Part shown: in pieces, positions 21,532 to 32,275 of the stretch
How the letters are laid out: each line of letters starts with the position of its first letter
Position numbering within the stretch: the stretch's first letter is position 1
Assembly: GCA_950295325.1 (NCBI GenBank)
Contig: OX485803.1
Span: forward strand, 72,431,554-72,495,553
Length of the DNA stretch: 64,000 nt
From: Polytrichum commune
Lineage: Eukaryota > Streptophyta > Polytrichopsida > Polytrichales > Polytrichaceae
Direction: 5' to 3'
The notes under the pieces: model-generated
The model's database searches: none
Told to the model about the DNA's origin: nothing
Seen by the model: the letters and a program-made list of their open reading frames with translations, nothing else
Made by a program: the position numbers and the translations under genes

Positions 21532-22232
21532 GTAAGCTTGAGGGGGTGAGCACCCTCAAGGCTCACGATAAGCCCTTGAGATTTCCTCCTACTTAGTAGG
21601 CGCCAATCCTATCTTCTAAGCCTTCCTCCCTCAAATGATCAACAAGGATCCTAATTCGAACATTTAACTAGCCTTGGCTTTCTACCTACCACACTTTACC
21701 AAACTTGGGATGCTTCAACCCAAACTTAGCCTCCTTCGCTTTCCGCCGCCATAACTTTCTCCCCTTACCTTCCCAAATCGTCGCTCACCACTTAATTCAA
21801 ACCACGATGCTTAACTCGTGATTTGATTGGTGCTTTGAGAATTTGCTTATCCTCCACCTTGCATTCTTCCTTGGGCCTTCCCCATTAAGTGGCCATGATG
21901 AGGTGGTCCACTTGTGCGCTCCATGTGATCCTCCATTCATCCCAATTCGAATGCACTTGCCTCTTGAGTCACTTTGGTTGTCTCCATCCATTTGTACTAG
22001 CCTACTCACTAACTACTCAATCCAAGTTCTCCTTACCTATCCTCATTCACTCAAATCCTTCCGAAGGTAAAAACACAATAACAACTCACATCCTAGCCTC
22101 TTACAACATGGTACTTCTAAGACTAACATTTCACTCTTTTTATATTTTTGTGAAGTAACATGCTACTTCAAAGTGCATCAACTAACGTTTCAAGGGTCTA
22201 AGACTAAATGTGGGCACCCTTTTGGGCTCACA

Positions 22233-22237
22233 GACAC
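22233..22237. repeat. Target-site duplication GACAC, right copy
   Basis: Partner of 10630-10634. Together they define element 2 as 10635-22232 and fix the pre-insertion sequence of element 1. Confidence 0.85.
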
Positions 22238-22395
22238 TTACAGACTCGCTTGACAATTCTCTCAACGGCTTCCTCGAAGCCGACAAGATTTAACTCTCCC
22301 AAGGTACTCTCAGAAAGTCCAAAGGGTGTATATTTTAAAGGGTAATTTAATGAATTTCGATGACCTCTAGATTTCCATATCTTAGGTTCATCCAT
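22238..22395 (-). pseudogene. Element 1 accessory ORF 1, 5' part
   Basis: From an ATG at 22395 (an in-frame TAA lies four codons upstream), the frame runs through MDEPKIWKSRGHR and then GELNLVGFEEAVERIVKRV to the element 2 insertion point. It continues in frame at 10634 into the zinc-knuckle half. The start is about 220 bases downstream of the primer-binding site, so it is the first ORF of the element. Acidic and basic residues alternate in the 'FEEAVERIVKRV' stretch, which could form a helix. No homolog is recognised. Confidence 0.55.
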
Positions 22396-22616
22396 AAAAT
22401 AGACATTTGCTTAACTCCAGGCATTTGGGTTTTGAGATAATTGTGAATATCAATTATTACTTTAGGATCGTGGTAAAGTTTCAGAAATAGTTGACAACTT
22501 ATTTCTTCACTTTTCTAGATTTCCCAAAGTCTTAATTAAGATTCCTTATCCAAAATTCAAGCCTATTAGTATTTCCTAACCGACTTATCTACCTAGACTT
22601 AAATCGACCGAAGCCT

Positions 22617-22634
22617 TCCCCGGCAGCGGCGCCA
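22617..22634 (-). promoter_or_regulatory. Element 1 primer-binding site, tRNA-Asp type
   Basis: TGGCGCCGCTGCCGGGGA on the minus strand, three bases from the LTR end. It differs by one base from the complement of the plant tRNA-Asp 3' end used by Athila-like elements. Confidence 0.8.
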
Positions 22635-22637
22635 AAA

Positions 22638-24600
22638 TGTAGTTAGTTTTTTGGTTACAAACAAACCCAGGGAAACAATCAGGGAAGACTTAAAAGGTGA
22701 TCCTTATATCATCTAGGTGTCTTAGACAAGGTTTGTTAGGTAAAACACAAGGTTATAACACTGCATTTCCATTTAGGTGTATCAATTAGTTTACGGGCAG
22801 GGGTAAAAACACCTAAAAGATCACTCCATAGCAGTGCATGCAAAGGTGACAGTCTCTCTTCTCACTCTAAATTCCCAGTCAATGGTCTGACAGTGAGTTC
22901 ATTTTAATTGGACCAAGTGCGGTGCAAAAGCATAGGGCTCGCCATCGACCATAGTCATTTGTAAAAGTAACCCATTTTAGTCTTGCTTATCAAAGTCGAG
23001 GGCCCTTTGATATCGTCCATAAACTGTCATTTAATTAATCCTTTTAATTGAACTTGAAACAGGCGGTGCAGTCTCCCTTGCAGGGTTATCAAAGTTCCTT
23101 AATTAATCTTTTCATCTTAAGTTGTACAGTCCGACCATAGTCTTTACCTGGTCTTGGCCAAGGCAATCGTAACTTCTTTTCTCATGACTATAGGTCAAAG
23201 ACACTTATGCGCGTTACCATATTCTCACACCACTCGTAAACTCATTTCATTGATTTAAAGTTCCAATTACATCTATTCAATCCTCAAGACAATCGGTTTA
23301 ATTCCTTATGACAAACCGAAGCGAACAATCCAATGATTAAAGGAAACGAAAGTTCAACTTAATCTTAGTTCCTTTTAACTTTTATTAAAGAATTCAACCT
23401 TACCAGTATAGTAAGCGGCACGTCCTTCCGTCTTCTTCACTGTCGGTTGACCTTCCGTAGACAATGGACTCTTCGAGTTGTCCTTTCGACTTCCACCATA
23501 GACTTGAACAGTTTCTTCATTTGCACTGAGAAGACCATAGCCTTATTCTTTATTCGGTTTAATTCGACCCGGTAATACAATGCTACGATTCCATAATCAT
23601 GTCCGTATTACAAGGATACCACTTGCTGTGCACAAATTGGTTTAAAGAATAAAACTACGTCGATGACAATGGATATGGTGTGCAGTCAATATTAGAGGCA
23701 ATGTAGATATAGATAAATGCAGGGAGAAAAAGCCTAGGGTCTCTTAATCATTTCGTGTACTCAAGCAAAGGAATGATAGACTAAGATATTTCTGTATTTC
23801 CAGTCATATGTATTCCACGAATCGCTCCAAGATTAATCACAACTCTCAACTGGAGAGACACTTTCCTTATATTACTCAACGACCATAGTCTCATGATCGA
23901 CTGTATCACAGTGATGGTAAGAAATTAATTCGTATCATAACATATTATGACCTCAGTTCGCATTCGCAGACCTTTGACTTTACTGCTTCATCAGTACCTA
24001 AAGTTAATTCCTGTAATGCTTGCTCTCCCAAACTAGAATCCTATAAACAATGATCATCAACAGTCTGTAGCGAGTTACAGATTATTCAACTAACCTACAA
24101 GACTACAAGAAAATCACCCATCCTTCAGATTGAACTTAGGCATTTTCTCTCAATTCACTACATGAAGGCTGGAGAATTGCGACAGGTAATTAAGGGGAAC
24201 TGCAAACACTAGGATCTCAACCAATTATACTTGCAGACCATAGTCAACTGTAAACACAATCACTCTCAAGGATCTATCGTCACGATTTAATAATACGACT
24301 TAATTCCCTGCTCTTTATATAAATAGACAATTCGTTCAGGTAATCAACCCCTGCAAAATTACCACACTCAGATCCCAAATTGAGACGATAGACTCGTCAG
24401 TACAGGTAATGGCCATCTCGAGAAATTGTCTTGCCATGAAAATATACAACCACATATACATAATAGGAAAGCTGACACAATTATCAAATAACTTCAGTTT
24501 ACCGCTTAGCATTAAAACTCGAGATTCACAACAGATTAAGTCCCAAGCAAACTGATACTCACGCTTGACTCCGAAGTTAGACAATTGCCTACGACCCCAG
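22638..24600 (-). repeat. Element 1 5' LTR
   Basis: The LTR ends with CTAACTACA (minus strand) at 22638, next to the primer site. The outer border is approximate because no second LTR was found for comparison. On the minus strand a TATTTATATAAAGAGC promoter lies at about 24312-24330. The decamer GACCATAGTC (plus strand) occurs exactly at 22947, 23133, 23881 and 24236, with further variants. Confidence 0.65.
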
Positions 24601-25000
24601 TAAAAATCTTCTGGGAGCCACTGTACTTATAACAACAACAACAACAACAACGCATGCGCATCCCACGCATGTGATTGCAAAATAAGATTTAAAATCAGAT
24701 TCACCAAAAGATCCACACACAAGACAGAAAGTTCAATAATAATCTCCTACAAGCTCTCGGCCTCTCGCCTACAAGACACACACCTAATGAATGGCCTCCT
24801 CCTCTTTCTCAACCTACAAAAAGTAGTTATAACCATCTTTGTCTCTTCAAACCGGGCCATAACCTTCCCATGGCCTAGTTTCACATATCACAAGACATTA
24901 GCTATTTCACACCACAAGGTTTCATATTTTCGAGTTCAAGAAGTGACTATTCACACTTAAACTTCATTAATGCTACCAAAAATCAAAAAATTGTACCACA
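24601..25000. other. Intergenic with an AAC microsatellite
   Basis: An (AAC)n tract of about 24 bases lies at 24628-24651. No gene or recognisable element is seen between the element 1 LTR and the X inverted repeat. Confidence 0.4.
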
Positions 25001-25035
25001 GTGTGCTACTAGCGTCTCTCCCCCACTAAAGGAGA

Positions 25036-26720
25036 TTGATGTCCTCATCAATGCCTACGCTTCATTTTATTGGAATCCTTAGCCTTAGTTTCTTCAAAGT
25101 GCTTCACCAATTCATTGGTGTTCACCATGTCTCTTGCCGCCACCCAAGCGGTTTGTTTCTCATGGTATCCTCACCATTTCACCAAGTACTCCTTTGTACA
25201 TTTTCTTTCATTTTCACTTGGGCTTCCTACACTTGAGGATGCCCTCCTACCTCATGTTCCAAGTGACCTCCACAAGGTCGGGACGTGGCCTAATCACTTG
25301 CTTGTGATCGGGCCACAAGGTGTCGTCCTAAAATGACTTTCGTAATGAGACATGAAATGTCGGATGCACTTTGATCTCCGGCGGTAATTCCAACTTATAC
25401 ATGTCCTTGAACACTTGGTCCACAATGGAAAACGAAGTTCCAATTTTGGACATGAACTTTTGGAGTAAGGCCTTTGGGCAAGGTGAAGTTGTCCACATTC
25501 AACAACACCTTATTGGCCCACCTCATACTCCACTTCGCGTCTTCCGGCATTGATTTGCACTCCGTAGCACCTTCGGGCTTTCTCCACCAACAACTTGGTC
25601 ATCTCCAAGACTTGTTTACCATCCTTGGCCAAGTCCTCACCATCTTGGTTGAACTCTAGTGTTGAATGTGCCCCCTCGAGAGCTAGGTTAATAGGTTGGA
25701 GCGCATCCACTCCATAAGCCACCACCAAAGACCACCCCTTGGTAGCCAAGTGCGTGGCTACATTGCAATTACACTCCGCTCGACCCACATAGTCCGCCCA
25801 ATCTCCTTGGTCCGCCCCCACCAAGTTCCTCAAGTATTGCTTCAAGACTCCATTCACACGCTCCGTTTTCTCATCCATTTGGGAATGCAAGGCCGTGCTA
25901 AACCTTAGTTTCATTCCGACCTCCTTAGAGAAATGCATTGAAAATGCACTTGTGAACTTTGAATCTTGATCCCACACAATCACTCTTGGCAACCCGTGGT
26001 GCCTCAACCATCCTTTGAGAAAAGGCTATGCGGTCTCCAACGCGGTGGCGGTTCCCACAATCGGCACCATGTGTGCCAACTTGGCAAACCGCTCTACCAT
26101 CAACAAGATGGCATCATACCCATGTGACTCCGGCAAGCTTGTGATCAAGTCCATGCACATACTATGCCATGACGCCGGCGGGATAGGCAACGGTTGCAAG
26201 AAACCGCCTTGCTTTTGGTAAGAGGCTCGGTTCACTTGGCACTTTATTCACGCCTTCACAAAGTGGGTTATATCCTCCTTTATGCACCCCCAATGGTACC
26301 TCTTTGACACCATTCTATGGCGGTTGTTTCTTTCTCCTTTATGGCCGGCAATAGGACTATCATATTCCTCCTTCAAAACCGATAGCCTCAACTTGCCTTG
26401 TGGCACATACACCCAACTTTGCTTGCACTTGAACAATCCGTCCACCAACTTAACCTCTTTGAGCACCTTGCTCTTGCGAAGCTCACCTAAAAGCTTTTGT
26501 GCTTTGAGGTAGTTAATTTACCCCTCCCGTATCTTGCATTACAAGTTTCCTTCGCCGGCACACATTAGCCACAAGGTTTGGATGGTTTTCATTGCTTGGA
26601 ACTCTTCCGGTCTACTTCGCGCATCCGGCACCACATTTCCACGGTCCGGTTTGTGGATCAAATCCACGTTCATAAGCGCCAAACTATCATGCCACCGCAA
26701 TGACTTGGCGCTCACTTGCG
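25036..26720 (-). pseudogene. X left copy: RNase H end, integrase and chromodomain remnants
   Basis: Reading the minus strand across several broken frames, the RNase H end contains SAKSLRWHD (about 26700), followed by the integrase finger region (26248-26466), then NRASYQKQGGFLQPLPIP with MDLIT (26026-26235). The catalytic-core piece (25510-26007) has VIVWDQDSKF and KTERVNG, so the core residues are still readable. The tail 'GRREVEYEVGQ' is typical of chromoviruses. A decayed chromodomain follows towards 25036. Stops separate every piece. Confidence 0.75.
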
Positions 26721-26879
26721 CTTGAATGTCAAAATTCTTTTAGGACACATTGTCCATATAGACCTTTGCTTTGTGCGACCCCAAATAGTGTCGCCACATC
26801 TTCAAGTAATGCACTACGGCAAAGAAGTTGTTTGGCATGAGTTGGTTGTCTTCTTTGACAACCATCGAGCTTTATGCTC

Positions 26880-27530
26880 CCATATGCAATGGCCATCCAT
26901 CTTAAATCAACCGTCCGCCATTGGCAAAGTCATTCACCCCCGTATGCACCTCAAAAGGTTTGTCAAGCTCCGCGAACTTGAGCACGGGCGTCTAAGAGAA
27001 CTTGCTCTCAAGCTCCCCAAAGACTTGGTGGCAAGGCTCCTCCCACTCTTGGGATAGCCAATTCTTCCACAAGTCGGATAAGGTCGGATAACCATCAAGC
27101 TTAACGCTCTCATATGCAATGGCCATCCATCTTACGTTAACCATCCGCCAATGGCAAAGTCACTTGCCCCCCCCCCCGTATGCACCTCAAAAGGTTTGTC
27201 AAGCTCCGCGAACTTGAACACGGGTGGCAAAGACAACTTTGTATTAAGCTCCCCAAAGACTTGGGGACAAGGCTCATCCCACTCTTGGGATAGCCATTTC
27301 TTTCATAGGTCGCACAAGGTTTGACACCCTTTAAGCTTAATACTCCCATATGCAATGGGCATCCATCTCGGATCAACATCCGCCAATGGTAAAATTACTC
27401 GCCCCCATATGCACCTCAAAAGGTTTGTTAAAGTCCGCGAACTTAAGCACGGGCGGCGAAGAGAACTTGTTTTTGAGCCCCCCAAAGGCTTGGTGACAAG
27501 GCTCATCCCACTCTTGGGATAGCCATTTTC
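26880..27530 (-). repeat. X left copy: three tandem RNase H N-terminal segments
   Basis: The box GGCTATCCCAAGAGTGGGAT (minus strand, small variants) occurs at about 27055, 27295 and 27525, 230-240 bases apart. Each is followed by sequence encoding 'KLSSPPVLKFAEFDKPF'-like and 'RWMAIAYES'-like words. It is one stretch of the RNase H domain repeated in tandem. Confidence 0.75.
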
Positions 27531-29034
27531 CTCAATAAGTTGAATAAGGTCCTAGGAACCTTAGAAAACTCTCGAATGAAGTTGTGGTACTAATTGGCTA
27601 GGCCAACAAATGACCTAAGCCCTTTTGAATGAAGGGCCAATTCTCCTTTTGGATTGCCTTGACATTCTTCATGTTCGTCCACCAACTTCCTTTGTCACCA
27701 CATACCTCAAGAACTCAATCTCTCGTTGAGCAAAGTTATTTTTCACTCCTTGGCGGCAATTTTTTTTTGGGCAACACATTGGTGAATACATCCTTGTATC
27801 TCACCAACATCACACCAATGTTGTTTGGAGGAGGCCCGTCTTTCCTAGCCTCCCCATACGTTCCTTGGAGTTGCTCCAATTGAACCACGACCATTATGCT
27901 TTCTATTTTTCATTTGGTCCATTAAGACCAAATTCAACTTAGGTCCTCCTACCATAGGAGTCCTTGTCAATTTGAACTTCAATTCTTTGCCATTATGACA
28001 CATCATAATGCACCGCAAGCACACCGGCTTGCACCTCACATCTATCATGTGAGTTTCAAAGAAGGCGGCCTTCACAATGACATGCATTTCATCTATTTCA
28101 CTTGGTGTGAAATTTTGACAAAAATCCAATGTCCCACATTGAAAGGTTACATGCATCGCGGCCTCCTTTGTCTCATGCGGATCGCCCTTTCCAAACTGCA
28201 CCTTGGTGGGCTTGCCCGCTCTACCAATCGGCAAGCCCCAACTCCCTTATGAGTTTTGGGCTCAAGAAGAAGTGGTAGCCTCTTTATCAATACATGAGAC
28301 ATTTCTCCCATTCATTTGAGCCTCAAGGTACAAAAGACTTGGCCTCGGCTTAAGGCTACTAGCCTTGGCCACAATGCCATCGTCTTACATTCGGTTCGCG
28401 GCACAAGTATTATTTGGCGGGGTACCTATCTCCCCTCAACGTCCATTGTTGTAACGCACCGCCAAATTGCTTAATGGGGTCATCGGCCTTGATGCTCATG
28501 GCAATTTTGATGATCCCCGCCACAACCTCAATAAACTTTGGAAATTTGAACTTGGTATTCACCACCCGCTTTTGAAACCCACCTAAAACGATGCATTTCT
28601 TAGAAAGCTCGTTCATCAAAGATGTACTATTCATTTGGGTGTGAAATGCGCGCATATATGCCTTAAGAGGCCCGGACGCCTCATTTCCACCAAATTCATT
28701 CCAACATCAATACCTTCCAATCATTTCGAATTGGAATTTCAATCCAACATTAATGCCCTCCAAGGTTTTGGGTGCATTCGGTATTCTAGGCCCCAAATGT
28801 TTTTTTGAGGTGTGCGGGAGCCCTTTCAAAGGACTCTACCATATTCCTTACTAAATCCACCATCATGCCCACCATTGTCATTAGAACTAATGGTATGGCC
28901 AAATTCCATTTACACATGATCTTTGTTCCAATTTCAGCCTTACAACCTTTTGGAAAACCCGGGCTCACCATAATAACCCTCAGGTTTGATAGCCATGTCT
29001 CCCTCAAAGTGCTAGCTCAAAATATTGGAACCCT

Positions 29035-29046
29035 GCTCTGATACCA
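29035..29046 (-). promoter_or_regulatory. X primer-binding site, initiator-Met type
   Basis: TGGTATCAGAGC on the minus strand, two bases from the LTR end. This is the standard plant retrotransposon primer site for initiator tRNA-Met and fixes the LTR border and direction. Confidence 0.9.
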
Positions 29047-29048
29047 AG

Positions 29049-30024
29049 TGTTGCAACCCTTGCTAGCTCCCTTAACAATCTTGCCAATTTTCGTTTCTAG
29101 CAAAGGTTACGAGCGCTAACCATTCGCATTCCGCCATGCTAATGGATAGCTCCTCTTACCCCGGACCTTATAGTTCATAGGAGGGAACCAACCCTCCTAC
29201 TTTGCTTTCGGCACTCACCCCTTAATCGGTAACCCATTTCTTGGATGTGGACTTCCATCCATGGAAGTCCAATCCTATGTTGATCATCGCGTTGCCGGAG
29301 CAACACTACAACAACCCGAACCATACTAGGCAACTATGGCCTCACAATGGGCCAATGCCCATGGAGGCCGTGCCGTTCGGCCTCGGGTGGGTGAGGCCAC
29401 ACCACCTCACCCATATAAGCCTCTAGGACTCTACACGGGGCCCCTACCCCACCGCCAACCAACCTCTTGTCTCTCTACCAAGAGTTGGGGCCAAGTGGAC
29501 ATTTTCCTTTAGCTGCTGGGCCTAGAACCCCCCCCCAGCAGCTTCAGACCATCATAACTTCCTTGTATGATGTCTGATCATAACAACCAACCACTCCATC
29601 TTCATCTACGCTTCACGTAGATGCCGATGGACTCTTCGCTTGCCCCATTCGGGCAAGTCTTGAGGAAGTTATGCCTGTTTGAACCTTGGCAGTCCCGGGA
29701 ATCACTCCCAGGCACTGCTGTACCAGGGCGCTGTCCCGGGACAGCACCCCACTCAAATGGCCATAACTCCTAGCTCACACCTCCAATTGAGGTGATCTTG
29801 AGCATTCTAGAATCACCACGCCATGAGCTACGCATAGCTTATGGCCTTACCCTTGTGCATCCTAGTCTCCGTGGGTGGGAGGCGTTCCCAACGCCCGGGG
29901 CCCTCACCCACACTAGGATCACTTGGGCCCTCTCACCAACGGCGCCACAAGTCCCGGGTGTCACTCCGGGGTCCCCCTTGTGCCCATGGTGTTTTGGGCA
30001 CTCCTCATGGAGAGGTGCGCGACA
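29049..30024 (-). repeat. X LTR, copy 1 (5' LTR of left copy)
   Basis: 976 bp, minus-strand sense TGTCGCGC...GTTGCAACA. The same LTR occurs at 34867-35836, as a solo LTR at 58450-59423 and truncated at 59594-60001. It contains short inverted words such as TCCCGGGA and CTCCATGAGGAG. Its short open frames on both strands show no protein-like conservation. Confidence 0.88.
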
Positions 30025-30610
30025 CCCGCACACCTCAAAAAAGCATTTGGGGCCTAGAATACCGAATGCACCCAAAACCTTGGAGGGCATTAATGTTGGA
30101 TTGAAATTCCAATTCGAAATGCTTGGAAGGTATTGATGTTGGAATGAATTTGGTGGAAATGAGGCGTGCGGGCCTCTTAAGGCGTATATGCGCGAATTTC
30201 ACACCCAAATGAATTGTGCATCTTAGATGAACGAGTTTTCTAAGAAGTACATCGTTTTAGGTGGGGTTTCAAAAGCGGGTGGTGAATACCAAGTTCAAAT
30301 TTCCAAAAGTTTATTGAGGTTGTGGCGGGGATCATCAAAATTGCAACGAGCATTAAGGCCGATGACCCCAATAAGAAATTTGGTGGTGCCTTACAACAAT
30401 GGACGTTGAGGGGAGATAGGTACCACGCCAAATAATACTTATGCCGCGGACCGAATGTAAGACGATGGCATTGTGGCCAAGGCTAGTAGCCTTAAGCCAA
30501 GGCCAAGTCTTTTGTACTTTGAGGCTCAAATGAATGGGACAAATGTCTCATGGGTTGATAAAGAGGCTACCATTCCTTCTTGAGCCCAAAACTCGCAAGG
30601 GAGTTGGGGC

Positions 30611-31260
30611 TTGCCGATTGATAGAGCGGGCAAGCCCACCAAGGTGCGGTTTGGAAAGGGCGAACCGCATGAAACAAAGGAGGCCGCGATGCATGTAACT
30701 TTTCAATGTGGGACATTGGATTTTTGTCAAAATTTCACACCATGTGAAATAGATGAAATGCATGTCATTGTGAAGGCTGCCTTCTTTGGAACTCACATGA
30801 TAGATGTGAGGTGCAAGCCGGTGAGCTTGCGGTGCATTTGTGATGTCTTGATGGCAAAGAATTGCACTACAAATTGACAAGGACTCCTATGGTAGGAGGA
30901 ACCAACTCGAATTTGGTCTTAATGGACCAAATGAATAAACGGAAGAACATAATAATAATGGTCGTGGTTCAATTGGAGCAACTCCAAGGAACTCATGGGG
31001 AGGCTAGGAAAGATAGGCCTCCCCAAAACCACATTGGTGGGATGTTGGTGAGGTACAAGGATGTATTCACCAATGTGTTGTCCAAAATGTTACCACCAAC
31101 GAGTGGAAGAAAAAAAGAAAAAAAAGAAAAAAAAGAAACTTGCTCAACGAGAGATTGAGTTCTTGAGGTATGTGGTGACAAAGGAAGTTGGTGGACGAAC
31201 ATGAATAATGTCAAGGCAATCCAAGAAGAGAATTGGCCCTTGACTCAAGAAAAGGGCTTA
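30611..31260 (+). pseudogene. X right copy: protease end, linker and RT deletion point
   Basis: The piece 30611-30877 contains MHVTFQCGTLDFCQNFTP and CEIDEMHVIVKAAFF, matching the C-terminal half of Gypsy proteases. Next comes 'RYKDVFTNVLSKMLPPTS', the usual linker before RT. At about 31104-31135 a run of A-rich GAAAAAAA units stands where the RT palm should be. The text then resumes with sequence of the RT end (LRYVVTKEVGG, then TNYYHHFIHGFSKVARTLVN). The RT catalytic core is missing. Confidence 0.7.
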
Positions 31261-31360
31261 GGTCATTTGTTGGCCTAACCAACTACTACCACCACTTCAT
31301 TCATGGTTTTTCTAAGGTTGCTAGAACCTTAGTCAACATGTTGGAAAAAATGGCTATCCC

Positions 31361-32275
31361 AAGAGTGGGATGAGCCTTGTCACCAAGCCTTTGGGGAGCT
31401 CAAGAAAAAGTTCTCTTCACAAGATGTGGTTAAGTTTCGGGTTTTCATGAGCATGTTGAGGTGCACATGAAGGCAAAGGACTTTACCATTGGCGGATGTT
31501 GATCCAAGATGGAGGACCATTGCTTATGGGAACATTAAGCTCCATGGTTGTAGAAGCTTGTCCAACTTGTGCAAGAAATGGTTATCCCAAGAGTGGAATG
31601 AGCCTTGCCACCAAGCCTTTTGGGGAGCTTAAGACCAAGTTCTCTTCGCCACCCGTGCTCAAGTTCGTGGAGTTTGACAAACCTTTGAGGTGCATACGGG
31701 GGCAAGTGACTTTAGCATTGGCGGATGTTGAGGCAAAATGGATGCCCTTTGCATATAAGAGCATGAAGCTCAATGGTTGTCCGACCTTGTCCAACTTGTG
31801 CAAGAAATGGCTATCCCAAGAGTGGGATGAGCCTTGTTACCAAGTCTTTGAGGAGCTTAAGAGCAAGCTCTCTTCGCCGCCCGTGCTCAAGTTTGCGAAA
31901 TTTGACAAACCTTTTGAGGTGAATACGGGGTGGCGAGTGACTTTGCCATTGGCGGATGGTTAATGTAAGATGGATGGCCATTGCATATGAGAGCGTTAAG
32001 CTTGATGGTTATCCGACCTTATCCGACTTGTGGAAGAAATGGCTATCCCAAGAGTGGGATGAGCCTTGCCACCAAGTCTTTAGGGAGCTTGAGAGCAAGT
32101 GTTCTTAGACGCCCGTGCTCAAGTTCGCGGAGCTTGACAAACCTTTTGAGGTGCATACGGGGTTGATTAACTTTGCCAATGGCGGATTGTTGATGTAAGA
32201 TGAATGGCCATTGCATATGGGAGCATGAAGCTCGATGGTTGTCAAAGAAGACAACCAACTCATGACAAAGAACTT
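31361..32275 (+). repeat. X right copy: four tandem RNase H N-terminal segments
   Basis: The box GGCTATCCCAAGAGTGGGAT with variants begins at about 31361, 31577, 31807 and 32041. Each unit (216-234 bp) encodes WLSQEWDEPCHQ-, SPPVLKF- and FDKPFEV-like words and then a GG-W/MP-Y segment. It is repetition of a protein domain piece rather than simple sequence. Confidence 0.78.

Larger units (their letters stand above)
10635..22232 (-). mobile_element. Complete Ty3/Gypsy element 2 nested in element 1
   Basis: An 11.6-kb element with two 2194-bp LTRs, a GACAC target duplication, a minus-strand gag-pol frame and a 0.9-kb leader. The LTRs look almost identical over their length. The differences I saw are one base near 10676/20106 and a TG to TA change at 20040, so insertion is recent. 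Only one in-frame stop (13250) breaks the polyprotein. The primer site begins TGGTGCGTCC, fitting a tRNA-Arg-like 3' end. There is no chromodomain after integrase, so it is not a chromovirus. The LTR type is shared with at least five other fragments in this window. Confidence 0.92.
20039..22232 (-). repeat. Element 2 5' LTR
   Basis: Upstream LTR of the minus-strand element, 2194 bp. The U3-R-U5 order can be inferred from the TATATAA box at 21525-21531. This leaves an R-U5 part of nearly 1.5 kb, unusually long, holding the tandem repeats (20735-21016) and the small ORF (20242-20454). Its terminal CA has mutated to TA at the internal border. Confidence 0.92.
3780..24600 (-). mobile_element. Ty3/Gypsy element 1, 5' LTR and internal region, interrupted by element 2
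   Basis: A minus-strand LTR retrotransposon. In element order it has a 5' LTR (about 24600 to 22638), a primer site like the tRNA-Asp 3' end (22634 to 22617), an accessory zinc-knuckle ORF, a second accessory ORF, then gag-protease-RT-RNase H-integrase ending at 3791. The first accessory ORF is split by element 2 (10635-22232), so element 1 is the older insertion. A purine-rich tract (GTGAGAGGGAG on the minus strand) lies at about 3758-3768, but no 3' LTR matching 22638-24600 follows, so the 3' end appears truncated. Domain order, the tRNA-Asp-type primer and the 'NGYRLKKY' integrase tail suggest the non-chromoviral Athila/Tat side of plant Gypsy; this is inference. Confidence 0.75.
25001..30024 (-). 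mobile_element. Chromovirus X, left copy (minus strand, RT-deleted, 3' LTR missing)
   Basis: In element order: LTR (30024 to 29049), a Met-initiator primer site, about 230 bp unique to this copy, then degenerate protease, linker, tandem RNase H pieces, integrase and chromodomain remnants ending at 25001. The 3' LTR is absent. The part 25001-28817 is an inverted copy of 30025-34100. Numerous stops and frameshifts make it inactive. Confidence 0.8.

Noticed and set aside
29839-30104. Overlapping open frames inside the X LTR
   Set aside because: Present on both strands of a GC-rich part of the LTR and frame-shifted among the LTR copies, so not coding.
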